Positions 26,234-35,501 of a DNA stretch of 64,000 bases are shown piece by piece; within the stretch, counting starts at the first letter, position 1; every line of letters starts with the position of its first letter. The stretch covers positions 2,629,001-2,693,000 of the forward strand of contig NZ_CP104694.1 of NCBI RefSeq assembly GCF_025398735.1, read 5' to 3'. The stretch comes from Tahibacter amnicola. GTDB taxonomy: Bacteria > Pseudomonadota > Gammaproteobacteria > Xanthomonadales > Rhodanobacteraceae. The notes below the pieces were generated by a model. It worked only from the letters and a program-made list of their open reading frames with translations, did not search any database and was not told the DNA's origin. The translations under genes and the position numbers were made by a program.

Positions 26234-26899
26234 CTATGGCCGTTCGCAGGCCGTGGTTTCCAGCCGCAGGTTTGAGAACAGGCCGCTGGCCACGGGCTTT
26301 CCGTCTTTCATCGCATCGAATCGCATCGGCCACCAGATTCCGCCAATGTCCCGGTAATCGTGCTCGACACTGACTGTTCCGTCGTCAAACCTGTTTTCGA
26401 CAATGCGGTGATGCGCGTCCAGGCGGACGTCGAAGGCGTCCTGCCCGGCGGGGAAGAGTCGGATCCGATGTGTGTCCTGCCATTGCGCGCGGGTTGCCGG
26501 ATCGCGCAGCAGGCGCAGGAAATGCGTGGCGGCGTGGGCGCGCAACCGCGCGGTGGTGGCCTCGTCCAGAGGGACGTTCGTGCCGTTTCGGCGAACGCCA
26601 TTCCCGGTGGGTGAGATCCACGACAGGCTGCCGTCCGCCGTGTTGCGAACCACGAGCGTTCCGGTGCCCGGTTCCAGACAATAGTCGCCTTCGCGCAGGC
26701 GACTGCCATCCGGCCGGGAGACGGCCAGGTGGTAGTGGACGGAAACCGTCCGGGCCAACGCCTTTTCTCCGAAGCCCTTGCGCAGGATGTGCAATGGATC
26801 GCTTTCGGTGGAGGCCGCCGCGACGCTCAGGACGGCAAGACAGGTCAACGCGGTGACCCACTGCCTGCGTGGCGATTGCCGATGTTCCGGGCCAGTCAT
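26234..26899 (-). CDS. Secreted protein of unknown function
   Basis: A 221-residue exported protein with a signal peptide (WVTALTCLAVLSVAAAS). The body is beta-rich (TVSVHYHLAVSRPDG, GTLVVRNTADGSLSWISP, GGIWWPMRFDAMKDGKPV) and resembles a LolA/outer-membrane lipoprotein-sorting-like fold, but I cannot name a family. Start 26899 is preferred to 26908 because AGGA then has proper spacing. It is divergent from the HEAT-repeat gene. Confidence 0.6.
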   Translation of the reverse strand: MTGPEHRQSPRRQWVTALTCLAVLSVAAASTESDPLHILRKGFGEKALARTVSVHYHLAVSRPDGSRLREGDYCLEPGTGTLVVRNTADGSLSWISPTGNGVRRNGTNVPLDEATTARLRAHAATHFLRLLRDPATRAQWQDTHRIRLFPAGQDAFDVRLDAHHRIVENRFDDGTVSVEHDYRDIGGIWWPMRFDAMKDGKPVASGLFSNLRLETTACERP

Positions 26900-27070
26900 G
26901 CGTGTCATTCCTTGCTGATGGGGCGCTCGCGAGGCGAGGTGGATACCCGACCGGGCAGAGGCGAGTTCCCTTTCACGCTGGACGGCGTGTTGCCAGGTCT
27001 CGTGCCTCGGTTGGAGCGGTTGGGGCCGCTGCGACTATGATGCGCGGCACACTCACCGGAGAGGGCACCC

Positions 27071-28303
27071 ATGGTTCGTCTTCCTGTCGTGCTGTTGCTG
27101 CTGGTTCCCGTATTCGCCCAGGCTGCCGATACGGCAAAGCTGCTCAAGCGCACCGAGCGGGGCGAGACACGTGACCGAATCAATGCGCTCAACGACCTGG
27201 GCGACGCCGATGCGCCGGCCGCGGTCACCCGGGCGACCGAATGGCTGGAATCACAGACGGATGCGCGGCTTCGCGCCGCCGCGGCGCGCCTGCTGTGGGA
27301 CCACAAGGATGCCGCCGCGCCAGCCGAACCCGCGTTGCGCCGCGCCCTCGACGATGCGGATGAAGAGACCGCGTATGCAGCGGTCGGCGCGTTGGATGCC
27401 ATGGGCGTGCCGGACGCACAGCTGCGCAGTACCCGCCTGCGTCTGGCGCGGCAGGCACGTGATGCCTACTACGCCTTCTACGCTGCGCGGGCTCTCTATC
27501 CGGATCCGGACCTGCCCCTGGCCAATGTGCTCGATGTTGTTTTCGATGCGGTGGATCTGTCCAAGAATGAAGACGCGCTGGACTTTTCGGCGCGGCATGA
27601 TCTGGGCGATGCGACCTACACGCTGCTCGCCCGCGTCGCGAAGGAAAATGGCCGCGAAGGATTCTCCGCCCTGGTGGATGCCTTTGCGCGCGAGTCGCCG
27701 GCGGTGCGCTACACCATTTCGCGGGTCATCGGATCGGTACCTGTCGAATCGGGTGATCCAAAGCGCATTGCCGCGCTGATGACGGGCGCCCGCGCCGACG
27801 TGCGCGGATTTCTGCTTGCGGCGCTGGGCGGCTACGGTGCGCGCGCCCAGCCGGCGCTGGACGTCATGCTTGGCGAGTTGGCGCTGAACAACGAGCCGGC
27901 GGTCCGCAAGGATGCGGCCAGCGCCCTGTCGCGCGTGGCCGACGTACCGGGTGCGCTGTCGGACATGCAGAAGGCGGGCAGCTGGCGCACCCAGGTCGAG
28001 ACGCGCATCGCGCCCGCCCTGGCACGTCTGGTCGTTGACGACCCGGAGCCGGCCGTACGCACGGCAGCGGCGGAGTCCCTGGAGCGCCTGCAACTCTGGG
28101 GGGCGCCCGCCGCATCGGTGGTTGCGCCGGTCATTGCGCGGCAGGACGACGCGGCTGCGCGGTTGGCGCTGGTGTCGGTGTGCAAGTGGGCACGTGGGAC
28201 ACCGGGTTTTCCCCGTGAGGTGCTGGAGAAACTCGCTGCGTCCGATCCGGATACCTATGTCCGCCGTGACGCCGGGGATGCCCTGCGCGCGGCCAGTCAG
28301 TAA
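27071..28303 (+). CDS. Secreted HEAT-repeat protein
   Basis: A 410-residue exported protein. A short hydrophobic signal peptide (VRLPVVLLLLVPVFAQA) is followed by about nine HEAT-like helical pairs, for example LNDLGDADAPAAVTRATEW, ALDDADEETAYAAVGALDAM, VRKDAASALSRVADVPG and DPEPAVRTAAAESLERL. Such solenoids bind partner proteins; no enzymatic motif is present. The last repeat ends at DPDTYVRRDAGDALRAAS. ATG 27071 is preceded by GGAGAGGG. The partner is unknown. Confidence 0.8.
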   Translation: MVRLPVVLLLLVPVFAQAADTAKLLKRTERGETRDRINALNDLGDADAPAAVTRATEWLESQTDARLRAAAARLLWDHKDAAAPAEPALRRALDDADEETAYAAVGALDAMGVPDAQLRSTRLRLARQARDAYYAFYAARALYPDPDLPLANVLDVVFDAVDLSKNEDALDFSARHDLGDATYTLLARVAKENGREGFSALVDAFARESPAVRYTISRVIGSVPVESGDPKRIAALMTGARADVRGFLLAALGGYGARAQPALDVMLGELALNNEPAVRKDAASALSRVADVPGALSDMQKAGSWRTQVETRIAPALARLVVDDPEPAVRTAAAESLERLQLWGAPAASVVAPVIARQDDAAARLALVSVCKWARGTPGFPREVLEKLAASDPDTYVRRDAGDALRAASQ

Positions 28304-28494
28304 CGGAAAGTGGGGCAGCGTGGTGGCGATCGCAACAGTGCACGGCGGTGACTGCGGTGCCACCGGCGCGTGGCCGGGTGTAACCTGTCATCGCGTGCAT
28401 TGCCGTTGTGGTCGGTCAGTCGATCGCCTTTGCGTCGCAGACGCTTCACGACGTCCCTGATGTCTCCCTTCCACTGGATCTCGGGAGTGCTTTC

Positions 28495-29361
28495 ATGAAT
28501 CGTGTTCCAGCGTTGTGGATATCGAGTGTCGCGGCAACTCTGCTGGGGCTGTCCACGGTGGCATCGGCAGTGCCTGTTCGGTGGGTCATCATGGACAGCC
28601 GCTTCGAGGACGGCGGCGTTCTGTCCGGCACCTTTGTGTTCGACGCCGACACCCGCCAGATCAGCCAGTGGAACGTCAGCGTTTCCGGTGGCGGCGTCGT
28701 CGCGTTTCCGCCGTTCACCTATGACGAGGCCGCGGCCAGCGGCGTGTATGAAGGCGGCTACGGCAATCCGCAGGATTCGGTCATACTGCAAAGCCGGACC
28801 AGCGAGCGCCAGTTGCGGGTGACGCCGAACGCCGCGTTCACCAACGCCGGCGGAACCGTGCCGATCAATCTCAACACCGCGCAGGACCACTCTGCCGGCC
28901 TCGAGTGCTACAACTGCGGCCCCGCGCGGATCATCGTCTCCGGCAATTTCGTCGGCACGCCGGTCACGACGGGTTTTGTGCTGGCGCCATCGATCTCCGG
29001 CAACTGGTACGACCCGGCGCAGAACGGTCATGGTTTCCAGATCGAGGTCCTGCCCGGTGGCGTGGCGACGGCCTTCTGGTTCACGTTCGACAACGCGGGT
29101 AATCCTGTCTGGATCAATGCCGCTGGCAGCATCGGCGCACAGACGATTTCGATGGATGCGCGCCGCGTACTGGGCGGTCGTTTTCCGCCGAACTTCAATG
29201 CCGCGACGATCACGACGCCCGTGTGGGGCACGCTGCGCTTTGCGTTCACCGGCTGCAACAGCGGATCGGTCACGTGGACGACGGTCGATCCCGCGTTCAC
29301 GGCATCCGGCACGATGGTGCTGCAGCGGCTGACATCGATCGAGGGGCTTGCCTGTCCGTGA
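28495..29361 (+). CDS. Secreted protein with SGNWYDPAQNGHGF-type domain
   Basis: A 288-residue exported protein. The signal peptide ends near STVASAVP. Residues ~20-155 form a beta-rich segment reminiscent of the putative PEP-CTERM-like adhesin module (IMDSRFEDGGVLSGTFVFDAD, VILQSRTS). The C-terminal ~120 residues carry SGNWYDPAQNGHGFQIEVLP, ATAFWFTFDNAGNPVWI and a terminal WTTVDPAFTASGTM block. I recall this as a recurring domain in secreted xanthomonad-type proteins, of unknown function. No NGF-type tag is present. GGGAG precedes ATG 28495. Confidence 0.65.
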   Translation: MNRVPALWISSVAATLLGLSTVASAVPVRWVIMDSRFEDGGVLSGTFVFDADTRQISQWNVSVSGGGVVAFPPFTYDEAAASGVYEGGYGNPQDSVILQSRTSERQLRVTPNAAFTNAGGTVPINLNTAQDHSAGLECYNCGPARIIVSGNFVGTPVTTGFVLAPSISGNWYDPAQNGHGFQIEVLPGGVATAFWFTFDNAGNPVWINAAGSIGAQTISMDARRVLGGRFPPNFNAATITTPVWGTLRFAFTGCNSGSVTWTTVDPAFTASGTMVLQRLTSIEGLACP

Positions 29362-29393
29362 TTCGTCGGCAAGACCGCCCGGGCGGATGAGGC

Positions 29394-29933
29394 CTAGAAG
29401 CCGTACTGGCCCTGCATCATGTGCTTTCCAATGCGCCAGGCGTTCTCCCATTCGGCGGGAGACGCCTGGAACATCACCATCCACAGTTCGTCGCTCTTGT
29501 CATCGGCGACGAGCGCATAGCGCGCGATGACCGTCACCTCGTCAGTCAGTTTCACGCGCAGCTCGTGGATCGTTCGTGCGCCATCACTGCGCCGGGATTC
29601 GGAATCCACACGGCCGATCGTCTTGAACTCGTTGGCCATGGCGCGCGCAGCAGCCGATGCCGGCCGGCTGAAACGTCGTGACGCCTGAGGGTAATAGGTG
29701 ACGAGCAGGGCGGTTTCATCGGCCGGCCTTTTGCCACTGAAGCCGTTGGCGTTGATCGCCAGCACGAACTGGCCCTGGCCCTTTTCGACGATCGAGGACC
29801 AGCCATCGGGCTTGAGGAATGCCGAGCGTCCCCGTTCAAACCGCTCCCAGGACATGCCGGCGGGCGCAGGTGGAAGCGCAGCGTGCGCCAGGGACGTGAC
29901 AAGGAAGGCAAGCAACAGAACGGTTCGACGCAT
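29394..29933 (-). CDS. Secreted protein of unknown function
   Basis: A 179-residue exported protein with a signal peptide (RRTVLLLAFLVTSLAHAA). The body alternates strands: DGWSSIVEKGQGQFVLAINA, ALLVTYYPQ, TIHELRVKLTDEVTVIARYA and LWMVMFQASPAEWE. It resembles PsbP/MOG1-like small beta-alpha proteins, but I cannot assign a family. ATG 29933 starts the signal peptide; the longer frame from 30137 is not coding-like. It is divergent from the cytochrome c gene and converges on the preceding secreted protein gene. Confidence 0.6.
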   Translation of the reverse strand: MRRTVLLLAFLVTSLAHAALPPAPAGMSWERFERGRSAFLKPDGWSSIVEKGQGQFVLAINANGFSGKRPADETALLVTYYPQASRRFSRPASAAARAMANEFKTIGRVDSESRRSDGARTIHELRVKLTDEVTVIARYALVADDKSDELWMVMFQASPAEWENAWRIGKHMMQGQYGF

Positions 29934-30099
29934 GAGCAAGACCTGGTTGGACGGGGAGGAGGTGCCGATGCCGGATATGGCGTCGGTCTGTCCGGTACTG
30001 AACGCAAAAGCGGGTTGGCAGATCCCGTAGCCCCATCGCATGACAGGTTGTGCATCGGCGTTCCGTCCTTGGAGATACCTTCCACGACGGTCAGCCATC

Positions 30100-30597
30100 A
30101 TGCGTACGTTTACCCTGGGTCTGATGTTCCTGCTCACCTTTCCCGCGGCCGCGGCGCCGCCTGCCGGTGAGATGGCGCTGATCGAAAGAGGGCGGTACCT
30201 GCTCGAGATCGGCGGCTGTCACGATTGCCACACGCCCGGCTATACGATGCAGGGCGGCAACGCGCCGAAAGACGCCTGGCTGACCGGTGACCGCCTGGGC
30301 TGGCAGGGCGCCTGGGGCACCACCTATGCACCCAATCTGCGCCTGCGCCTCAACGATATGGATCTGTCGACCTGGGTCGCCTTTGCGCGAACCATGAAGT
30401 CGCGGCCGCCGATGCCGTACTGGGCGCTCAACCGGATGAGCGAGACCGATCTGAGCGCGATCTGGCACGTCGTGAAATGGCTGGGCAAGGCCGGTGATCC
30501 GGCTCCCGCCGCATTGCCTGCAGGTGCTGCGGCGGCCGGGCCGGTGGTGCGATTCCCGGAACCGCCGCCGTCCGCGAAGACCAGCCGTCCCGACTGA
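30100..30597 (+). CDS. Small mono-haem cytochrome c
   Basis: A 165-residue periplasmic c-type cytochrome. After the signal peptide (RTFTLGLMFLLTFPAAAAP) comes ERGRYLLEIGGCHDCHTPGY with the CxxCH haem site. The likely axial Met is in MKSRPPMPYWALNRM. The C-terminal ~35 residues are Ala/Pro-rich. It probably shuttles electrons. ATG 30100 opens the signal peptide. It converges on the MAPEG gene. The partner oxidoreductase is unknown. Confidence 0.82.
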   Translation: MRTFTLGLMFLLTFPAAAAPPAGEMALIERGRYLLEIGGCHDCHTPGYTMQGGNAPKDAWLTGDRLGWQGAWGTTYAPNLRLRLNDMDLSTWVAFARTMKSRPPMPYWALNRMSETDLSAIWHVVKWLGKAGDPAPAALPAGAAAAGPVVRFPEPPPSAKTSRPD

Positions 30598-30623
30598 CAC
30601 AGACGCGGGCAGCAACAGACGCG

Positions 30624-31043
30624 CTACGCAAAGAGTATCGACCAGATAACCAGGACCGTCATGGCGACGACGATGGCGCAGCCGGCCATGAACACTTTGC
30701 GGCGCACCGGCACGATGTTCGACCCGGTGTGGATATACGCGTGGACGATGCGACTGCCGACGAACAGCCAGGCCAGCGCCTGGGCGAGCGGACCGGTTGT
30801 GCCCAGTTGCCACAGCATGATCGTCAGCACGTAGAAAAGGACCGGAACCTCGAACTGATTGCGGATGTTGTTGTTGACCTTCTGGACGCTCGCCGGCCAG
30901 GCATCGTCATAGAGGCCGCGGCGCTCCGGATCGACCTGTCCCTCCCGCACGGCCTTGGCCTTGGCGGCGGCGAGGCGGACGTAGACCGCGATGGTGAGCA
31001 GGACCTGGGCAAGGGCCGGCAGGAGGATCAGGTTGCGGCTCAT
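30624..31043 (-). CDS. MAPEG family membrane protein
   Basis: A 139-residue protein with four membrane helices (LILLPALAQVLLTIAVYV, PVLFYVLTIMLWQL, LAQALAWLFVGSRIVHAYIH and VFMAGCAIVVAMTVLVIW). The conserved MAPEG residues (NNNIRNQFEVPVLFYV and SRIVHAYIHTGSNIVPVR) are present. Bacterial members are of uncertain function, possibly glutathione- or fatty-acid-related. ATG 31043 starts the first helix. Confidence 0.85.
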   Translation of the reverse strand: MSRNLILLPALAQVLLTIAVYVRLAAAKAKAVREGQVDPERRGLYDDAWPASVQKVNNNIRNQFEVPVLFYVLTIMLWQLGTTGPLAQALAWLFVGSRIVHAYIHTGSNIVPVRRKVFMAGCAIVVAMTVLVIWSILFA

Positions 31044-31192
31044 GTGGTTGGCCGGTTGGGAAGGATCGCCGGATGGTCGCACGCGCCGCGGCCGGCGTGC
31101 GGGATAGCCCGGAAGTCATCCCCCGACTTTCGTCACTTATCGGTGTTGTAGGTCACTAGCACACTAAAGCTCCAACCCGAAGGAGCCTACGC

Positions 31193-32077
31193 ATGAACAG
31201 AACCTTGTTGTCGCTGGTGCTGCTGTCCGCTGGTCTGGCGGGCGCGGTCTCTCCGGTCCTGGCGCAGGAGCGCGCCGTGGCGTCCACCCACGCGGCCGCG
31301 TCGGTCAGCGTTCCGGACCCGGCGCGCCAGATCACCGACCTGGCGCAGAAATTCCGAGCCGGCGACTTGTCCGGCCTGGCCCAGAGTGTGGTGCCGCCGG
31401 AGAAGTGGCGCGCTGCCCGGGCGGCATACGAGCGCAAACGTGCCGAACCGACCACTGAAGAAGACCGCGCCCGCTTTGCCGAGAAATTCGCGCGTATCAC
31501 CTCTGCCGACGCCGTCGACCAGTTCATGGCAGACATCGAACCCAAGCTCGCCCGGGCGCGTCCGCAGCTTCCCGGCGCCCTGCTGATGGGGTTCGGCGCC
31601 ATGGCGATGGCGATCGACTCGCCGGAAAGCGACCTGACGCCTGCCGAGCGCGCCGCGCTCAAGAGCGCCATGCCGGGCCTGCAGCGCTGGGCCAACGGCA
31701 CGGATTTCCTGAGCTCGGCCACGATGCGGCGCGCAGTGGGGCGGATCGTCGATGCGGCCCGCAGTACCGGAATCACGGACATCGACCAGCTCAAGTCGCT
31801 GCCGCTGGAAGGCGTGCTCGAACGCGCCGCGCCGGTATTCACGGCAGCCAAGGAAGCCGTGGGCTACTACGGTATAGACCTGGATGCGATCGCGGCGACG
31901 CTGAAGGTCGACGTGCTGAATCTGGAAACAGCGACCGCGCGGGTGCGCACGACGGTGACCGTGTTCGGCGCCCCGGTGAGCAGCGAGCATGACCTGGTGC
32001 TGGTGGAAGGTCGCTGGTACGACAAGGATGCGCTGGTCCATTTCGACGAGGAGCTGGACGACGACGTCGAGAGCTGA
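31193..32077 (+). CDS. Secreted protein of unknown function
   Basis: A 294-residue exported protein. A signal peptide is cleaved near SPVLAQER. The rest is mostly helical (LAQKFRAGDLSGLAQSV, AARAAYERKRAEPTTEE), then a C-terminal alpha-beta segment (VLNLETATARVRTTVTV, LVLVEGRWYDKDALVHF). I cannot assign a family. AAGGAG precedes ATG 31193. It is followed after about 75 bp by the Ser/Thr kinase gene and is divergent from MAPEG. Confidence 0.6.
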   Translation: MNRTLLSLVLLSAGLAGAVSPVLAQERAVASTHAAASVSVPDPARQITDLAQKFRAGDLSGLAQSVVPPEKWRAARAAYERKRAEPTTEEDRARFAEKFARITSADAVDQFMADIEPKLARARPQLPGALLMGFGAMAMAIDSPESDLTPAERAALKSAMPGLQRWANGTDFLSSATMRRAVGRIVDAARSTGITDIDQLKSLPLEGVLERAAPVFTAAKEAVGYYGIDLDAIAATLKVDVLNLETATARVRTTVTVFGAPVSSEHDLVLVEGRWYDKDALVHFDEELDDDVES

Positions 32078-32150
32078 GTCGCGCGGGTCGGACGCAGGTG
32101 CGACGCGGCGCCTGCGTCCGCCGATGCCGGCCGCATCGTTTTCACGCGGT

Positions 32151-34163
32151 ATGCGCCAAGGTTGTGCACTATCATTTCACCGGAGCGGAACGGCGGCGAA
32201 ACGATTGGACGTGACAGCGGAATCGGCGACATCGGGCGCGGGAAACGGATTCCCGGTCATTGCGGGCTTCACCTTCACCGGCCTGCTGGGACGCGGCGGC
32301 ATGGCCGCCGTGTACCGGGCGCGCCAGGACAGTCTCGGACGCGATGTCGCCATCAAGGTGGTCGAGCCCGACGCCACCGACGCAGCCCGACATCTGCAGC
32401 GCCTGGAGGACGAGGCGCGTGGCCTGGCGGGCCTGCATCATCCCTCCATCGTGCAGCTGTACGACTTCGGCCGCACCGAGCACGGTGCGATGTACTACGT
32501 GATGCCGTTGCTGTCTGGTGGCGATCTGCTGCAATGGGAACGTCCCGTTGCGGAATCGCGCCTGGTGCCGCTGCTGGAACGTCTGCTCGACGCGCTCGAT
32601 CACGCGCATTCCTCCGGAATCGTGCACCGGGACATCAAGCCGGAAAACGTGCTGTTCGACCGCGAAGGGCGTCCGCTGCTGGCTGACTTCGGTGCGGCCC
32701 AGATGCCGCGTCCGAATCGCTTGACGGAGGATGGTACCGCCATCGGCAGCACCGGATACATGAGCCCGGAGCAGGCCCGGGGCCGCGAGGTCGACGCGCG
32801 TTCGGACCTGTACAGCCTTGCCGTGCTGGCCTATGAGCAGCTCACCGGAACGCTGCCGTTCGAAGGCGTTGACGCGCTGTCGGTGGCGCTGGCGCAGCTG
32901 GAACATCCCGTTCCGCGCCTGCCCCGTGCGTTGCGCCATTGGCAGGCGTTTTTCGACCGCACCCTGGCCGTGGATCCGCAGAAGCGCTACGCCAGTGCCG
33001 CCCAGATGCGCGAGGCCTTGCCGATGCCCGCGTCGTCGCGACCGTCCTGGCTGTCCGCCGTCACGACGCGGCTGGACAAGCGCTGGCGCCTGCCCGCAGC
33101 CGTGGCAGCGGGACTGGCCATCGGAGCCCTGCTGTTCCTGGTGGTGGGTTGGTTGTCCGGTCCGCGCATCTCGGCCGAAAGCATCGCAGCGCTCATCCAG
33201 CAAGGTGCCTTGACCCAGCCGGACGAACCCAATGCGCTGGATGCGCTGCGCCGGGCGCGCGAAGCCGGCATGGACGCTGACGCCGTGGGTGCGCTGCAAT
33301 CACAGCTGGCAGGCCGGCTCGACGAGAACGTGCGTGGGGCGCTCGCGGCAGATTCACTGCCGGCCCTGCGCGTTGCCTGGCGCCGATGGCAGCTGGCGGT
33401 GGACGATTTTGCTTTTCCGCAGGAAGGCGTGGTTGCCGAGCGTACCGACGCCGTCGCGCGGCGACTTTCGCGGGATCTCGACACCGCGCTGCTGCGCTTC
33501 GATCGCACGCAGGCGTCGGATGCCCTGGCCGTGGTGGACGACTGGAAAAGCGCGCCCGCAGCGCTCGTCTCCCACGCGGCCAAGGTCAGGGCCATCCCGG
33601 AGGTAGGCGGACACTTTGCCGACGATAACGGACCTATGCTCGTCCTGGTACGGCGGCCCGTCGATGACGAGAGTGGCCTTGCGGTGATGTCGGCGCCGCT
33701 GCAGGCTGATCTTTACGATGAATTCACCCGGGAAACGCGCCGGGCCGCTACATCTTGCGAAGCAGCCCCAGGCGACTACAAGGGCTGCATCGAGCATGCT
33801 GTTGCGCGTCAGTTTGCCGAGTGGCTCAGTCGCCGCACGGGACACAGCTACCGTTTGCCCACGCTCGACGAACTTGCCCAGGCGCGACCGATGCTCGCCG
33901 CACCGCCCGTCGTCGCGTGGAGTAATGACTGCAATGCGGTGACGGTCGCGCGCCAGCAGAATGCGGTACGCCGAACCTGGGGCGAGGTACGCAGTCTGTT
34001 CGGACGACCGGCGGCGCCCCGCACCCAGACGCGCTGCGACGGCTACCAGGCGCTTCCGCTCGCGGAGGCGGATGGCCAGCCACGCGTGCTCAAGAGCGCG
34101 GACGCCTCCACCGGCGTCATTCTCGTGCGCGAGATCAAGGCCGCGCCGGCTTCCGGCTCGTGA
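32151..34163 (+). CDS. Transmembrane Ser/Thr protein kinase with degenerate FGE-like tail
   Basis: About 670 residues. The N-terminal ~300 form a Hanks-type kinase. The glycine-rich loop is GLLGRGGMAAVY, the Lys is in VAIKVV, the catalytic loop is IVHRDIKPENVLF, the metal-binding site is LADFGAAQ, and the activation/P+1 part is GSTGYMSPEQA. A single helix (AVAAGLAIGALLFLVVGWL) follows, then a periplasmic or extracellular part. Its last ~170 residues look like a degenerate formylglycine-generating-enzyme/SUMF1 domain (VARQFAEWLSRRTGHSYRLP, then TLDELAQ and VAWSNDC). The start is uncertain: ATG 32151 is used, but GTG 32211 also precedes the kinase fold. The substrate and ligand are unknown. Confidence 0.83.
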   Translation: MRQGCALSFHRSGTAAKRLDVTAESATSGAGNGFPVIAGFTFTGLLGRGGMAAVYRARQDSLGRDVAIKVVEPDATDAARHLQRLEDEARGLAGLHHPSIVQLYDFGRTEHGAMYYVMPLLSGGDLLQWERPVAESRLVPLLERLLDALDHAHSSGIVHRDIKPENVLFDREGRPLLADFGAAQMPRPNRLTEDGTAIGSTGYMSPEQARGREVDARSDLYSLAVLAYEQLTGTLPFEGVDALSVALAQLEHPVPRLPRALRHWQAFFDRTLAVDPQKRYASAAQMREALPMPASSRPSWLSAVTTRLDKRWRLPAAVAAGLAIGALLFLVVGWLSGPRISAESIAALIQQGALTQPDEPNALDALRRAREAGMDADAVGALQSQLAGRLDENVRGALAADSLPALRVAWRRWQLAVDDFAFPQEGVVAERTDAVARRLSRDLDTALLRFDRTQASDALAVVDDWKSAPAALVSHAAKVRAIPEVGGHFADDNGPMLVLVRRPVDDESGLAVMSAPLQADLYDEFTRETRRAATSCEAAPGDYKGCIEHAVARQFAEWLSRRTGHSYRLPTLDELAQARPMLAAPPVVAWSNDCNAVTVARQQNAVRRTWGEVRSLFGRPAAPRTQTRCDGYQALPLAEADGQPRVLKSADASTGVILVREIKAAPASGS

Positions 34164-34173
34164 TCCAATAGGA

Positions 34174-34206
34174 AAGGGCCGGCACCCGTGGAGGTCGCCG
34201 GCCCTT
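34174..34206. terminator. Hairpin between convergent genes
   Basis: A 10-bp stem (AAGGGCCGGC / GCCGGCCCTT) with a 13-nt loop lies between the kinase stop and the stop of the minus-strand gene. A short T run follows on the minus strand, so it may terminate both transcripts. Confidence 0.6.
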
Positions 34207-34226
34207 GCCTGACAGCCCGGCGGTAC

Positions 34227-34757
34227 TTATGCGGCTTTGCCGCCCGCCTTGGCTTCGGTCGAGGTGGAGATGTCCTCGGCGTTGCAGCGCTTGAAGATTT
34301 CCTTTGCCTTGTCGCGCTCCTTGCTGTCGTCGGTGTGGACCGAAATCAGGATGTTTCCGCCACGGATCTTGTCGTCGTAGCGCTTGGCTTCGAATTCCGG
34401 GATGCCCATGCCGACCAGGGCGCCAATGACACCGCCGGCTGCGGTGCCGACGGCGGCGCCGCCCAGCGCGCCAAGAATGGGGCCGGCAGCGATGAACGGG
34501 CCGACGCCCGGAATCGCCAGTGAACCGATACCGGCCAGCCAGCCGAGCGCGGCGCCCACGCCCATGCCGGCCACGCCACCCGCCGTCGCGCCTTCCGGTG
34601 CCTTGGTGTTGTGTTCATGGGCGAAGTCCTGCGTCGTACGCTTGTCCGGCAGCAGGGCAGAAATATCGTTGTTGGAGAAGCCGGCCAGACGCAGCTCATC
34701 CACGATGACGTTGGCCTGGTCGACCGTCTGGGCGATGCAATAGACAGATGCTTTCAT
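34227..34757 (-). CDS. Glycine-zipper stress-type protein (YflT/DUF1269-like)
   Basis: A 176-residue protein. The N-terminal half has the general-stress YflT-like pattern VYCIAQTVDQANVIVDELRL, then NNDISALLPDK. A central glycine zipper (GIGSLAIPGVGPFIAAGPIL, GALGGAAVGTAAGGVIGALV) could insert in membranes. The end is a second ferredoxin-like half (GGNILISVHTDDSKERDKAK). It is associated with envelope or oxidative stress in related genomes. AAGGAG precedes the ATG at 34757. It lies 14 bp after the BON gene, so the two probably form a stress operon. Confidence 0.75.
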   Translation of the reverse strand: MKASVYCIAQTVDQANVIVDELRLAGFSNNDISALLPDKRTTQDFAHEHNTKAPEGATAGGVAGMGVGAALGWLAGIGSLAIPGVGPFIAAGPILGALGGAAVGTAAGGVIGALVGMGIPEFEAKRYDDKIRGGNILISVHTDDSKERDKAKEIFKRCNAEDISTSTEAKAGGKAA

Positions 34758-34771
34758 CGGAATCTCCTTGT

Positions 34772-35227
34772 TTACTTTTTGACATCCAGCTCGTTGTTGA
34801 CCTTGGTAACGCCGGCGACGCGCCTGGCGATGGTCGCGACCTTGTCCTTCTCGGCGGTGCCGTTCACGGGGCCGCGCAGAGTGATCACACCGCCATCGGC
34901 GAGGATCTTCACGTTGTGCGCCATCGTCGAGAGCGAATCATCGTCCACGATGGCCTTGCGGACGTCGGCCAGGATCTGCAGATTGCTGCTGTCGTTGGGT
35001 TGGTCGTCGGGCGTGGCCGTGTTGCCGTCCTGGTCGCGCTTGTTGATCCGTGTGTTGTCGGCCCGATCACCGCTCACGGGCGTCTCATTCGACGCGGAGC
35101 GGATGGTTTCCTCCGTGCGAGTGGGGTCAGCGCGCGGCTTGTCCTTGTCGTTGGCCAGTCCAATGGCCGGTAGGGACAGTACGAGCAGCGCTCCCGCGCA
35201 CACTGTCGTTTTCAATCGTGCGTTCAA
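34772..35227 (-). CDS. BON domain-containing periplasmic protein
   Basis: A 151-residue exported protein. A signal peptide (CAGALLVLSLPAIGLA) is followed by a charged linker (DNTRINKRDQDGNTATPDDQ), then a BON domain at the C-terminus (LADVRKAIVDDDSLSTMAHN, VKILADGGVITLRGPVNG, VAGVTKVNNELDVKK), usually phospholipid-binding, as in OsmY. The TTG at 35227 is preferred because GGAGGAG lies 7 bases upstream; ATG 35242 would add five residues. It is the first gene of a likely two-gene osmotic/stress operon. Confidence 0.8.
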   Translation of the reverse strand: MNARLKTTVCAGALLVLSLPAIGLANDKDKPRADPTRTEETIRSASNETPVSGDRADNTRINKRDQDGNTATPDDQPNDSSNLQILADVRKAIVDDDSLSTMAHNVKILADGGVITLRGPVNGTAEKDKVATIARRVAGVTKVNNELDVKK

Positions 35228-35501
35228 GGGTATCTCCTCCATTGAAAGGCAAGGGAGCCTGTGCAGCGACACGCCAGGGGTGTCGATGCAGGGATTCCGG
35301 GTGGACCAGGTGCACTCGCCAACCGCGCCGGCGGCGCACCCGCCACTGCATCGCACTATCCGTGCCAGCCGGATGGGCCTGTCCTGCCGCTGTTCCGGCC
35401 GGGTTTGCCGTTCCGATTGCAATGATCCGCGCTGTCACATCGTGCAAAGTGGCGATACCGCCGTCGGCGCACGGGAACGTGCGCCGTTGCGTCCGCTCGC
35501 C

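Noticed and set aside
29375-29386. Palindrome CCGCCCGGGCGG between convergent genes as terminator
   Set aside because: Perfect but without a loop or T tract; too short to claim.
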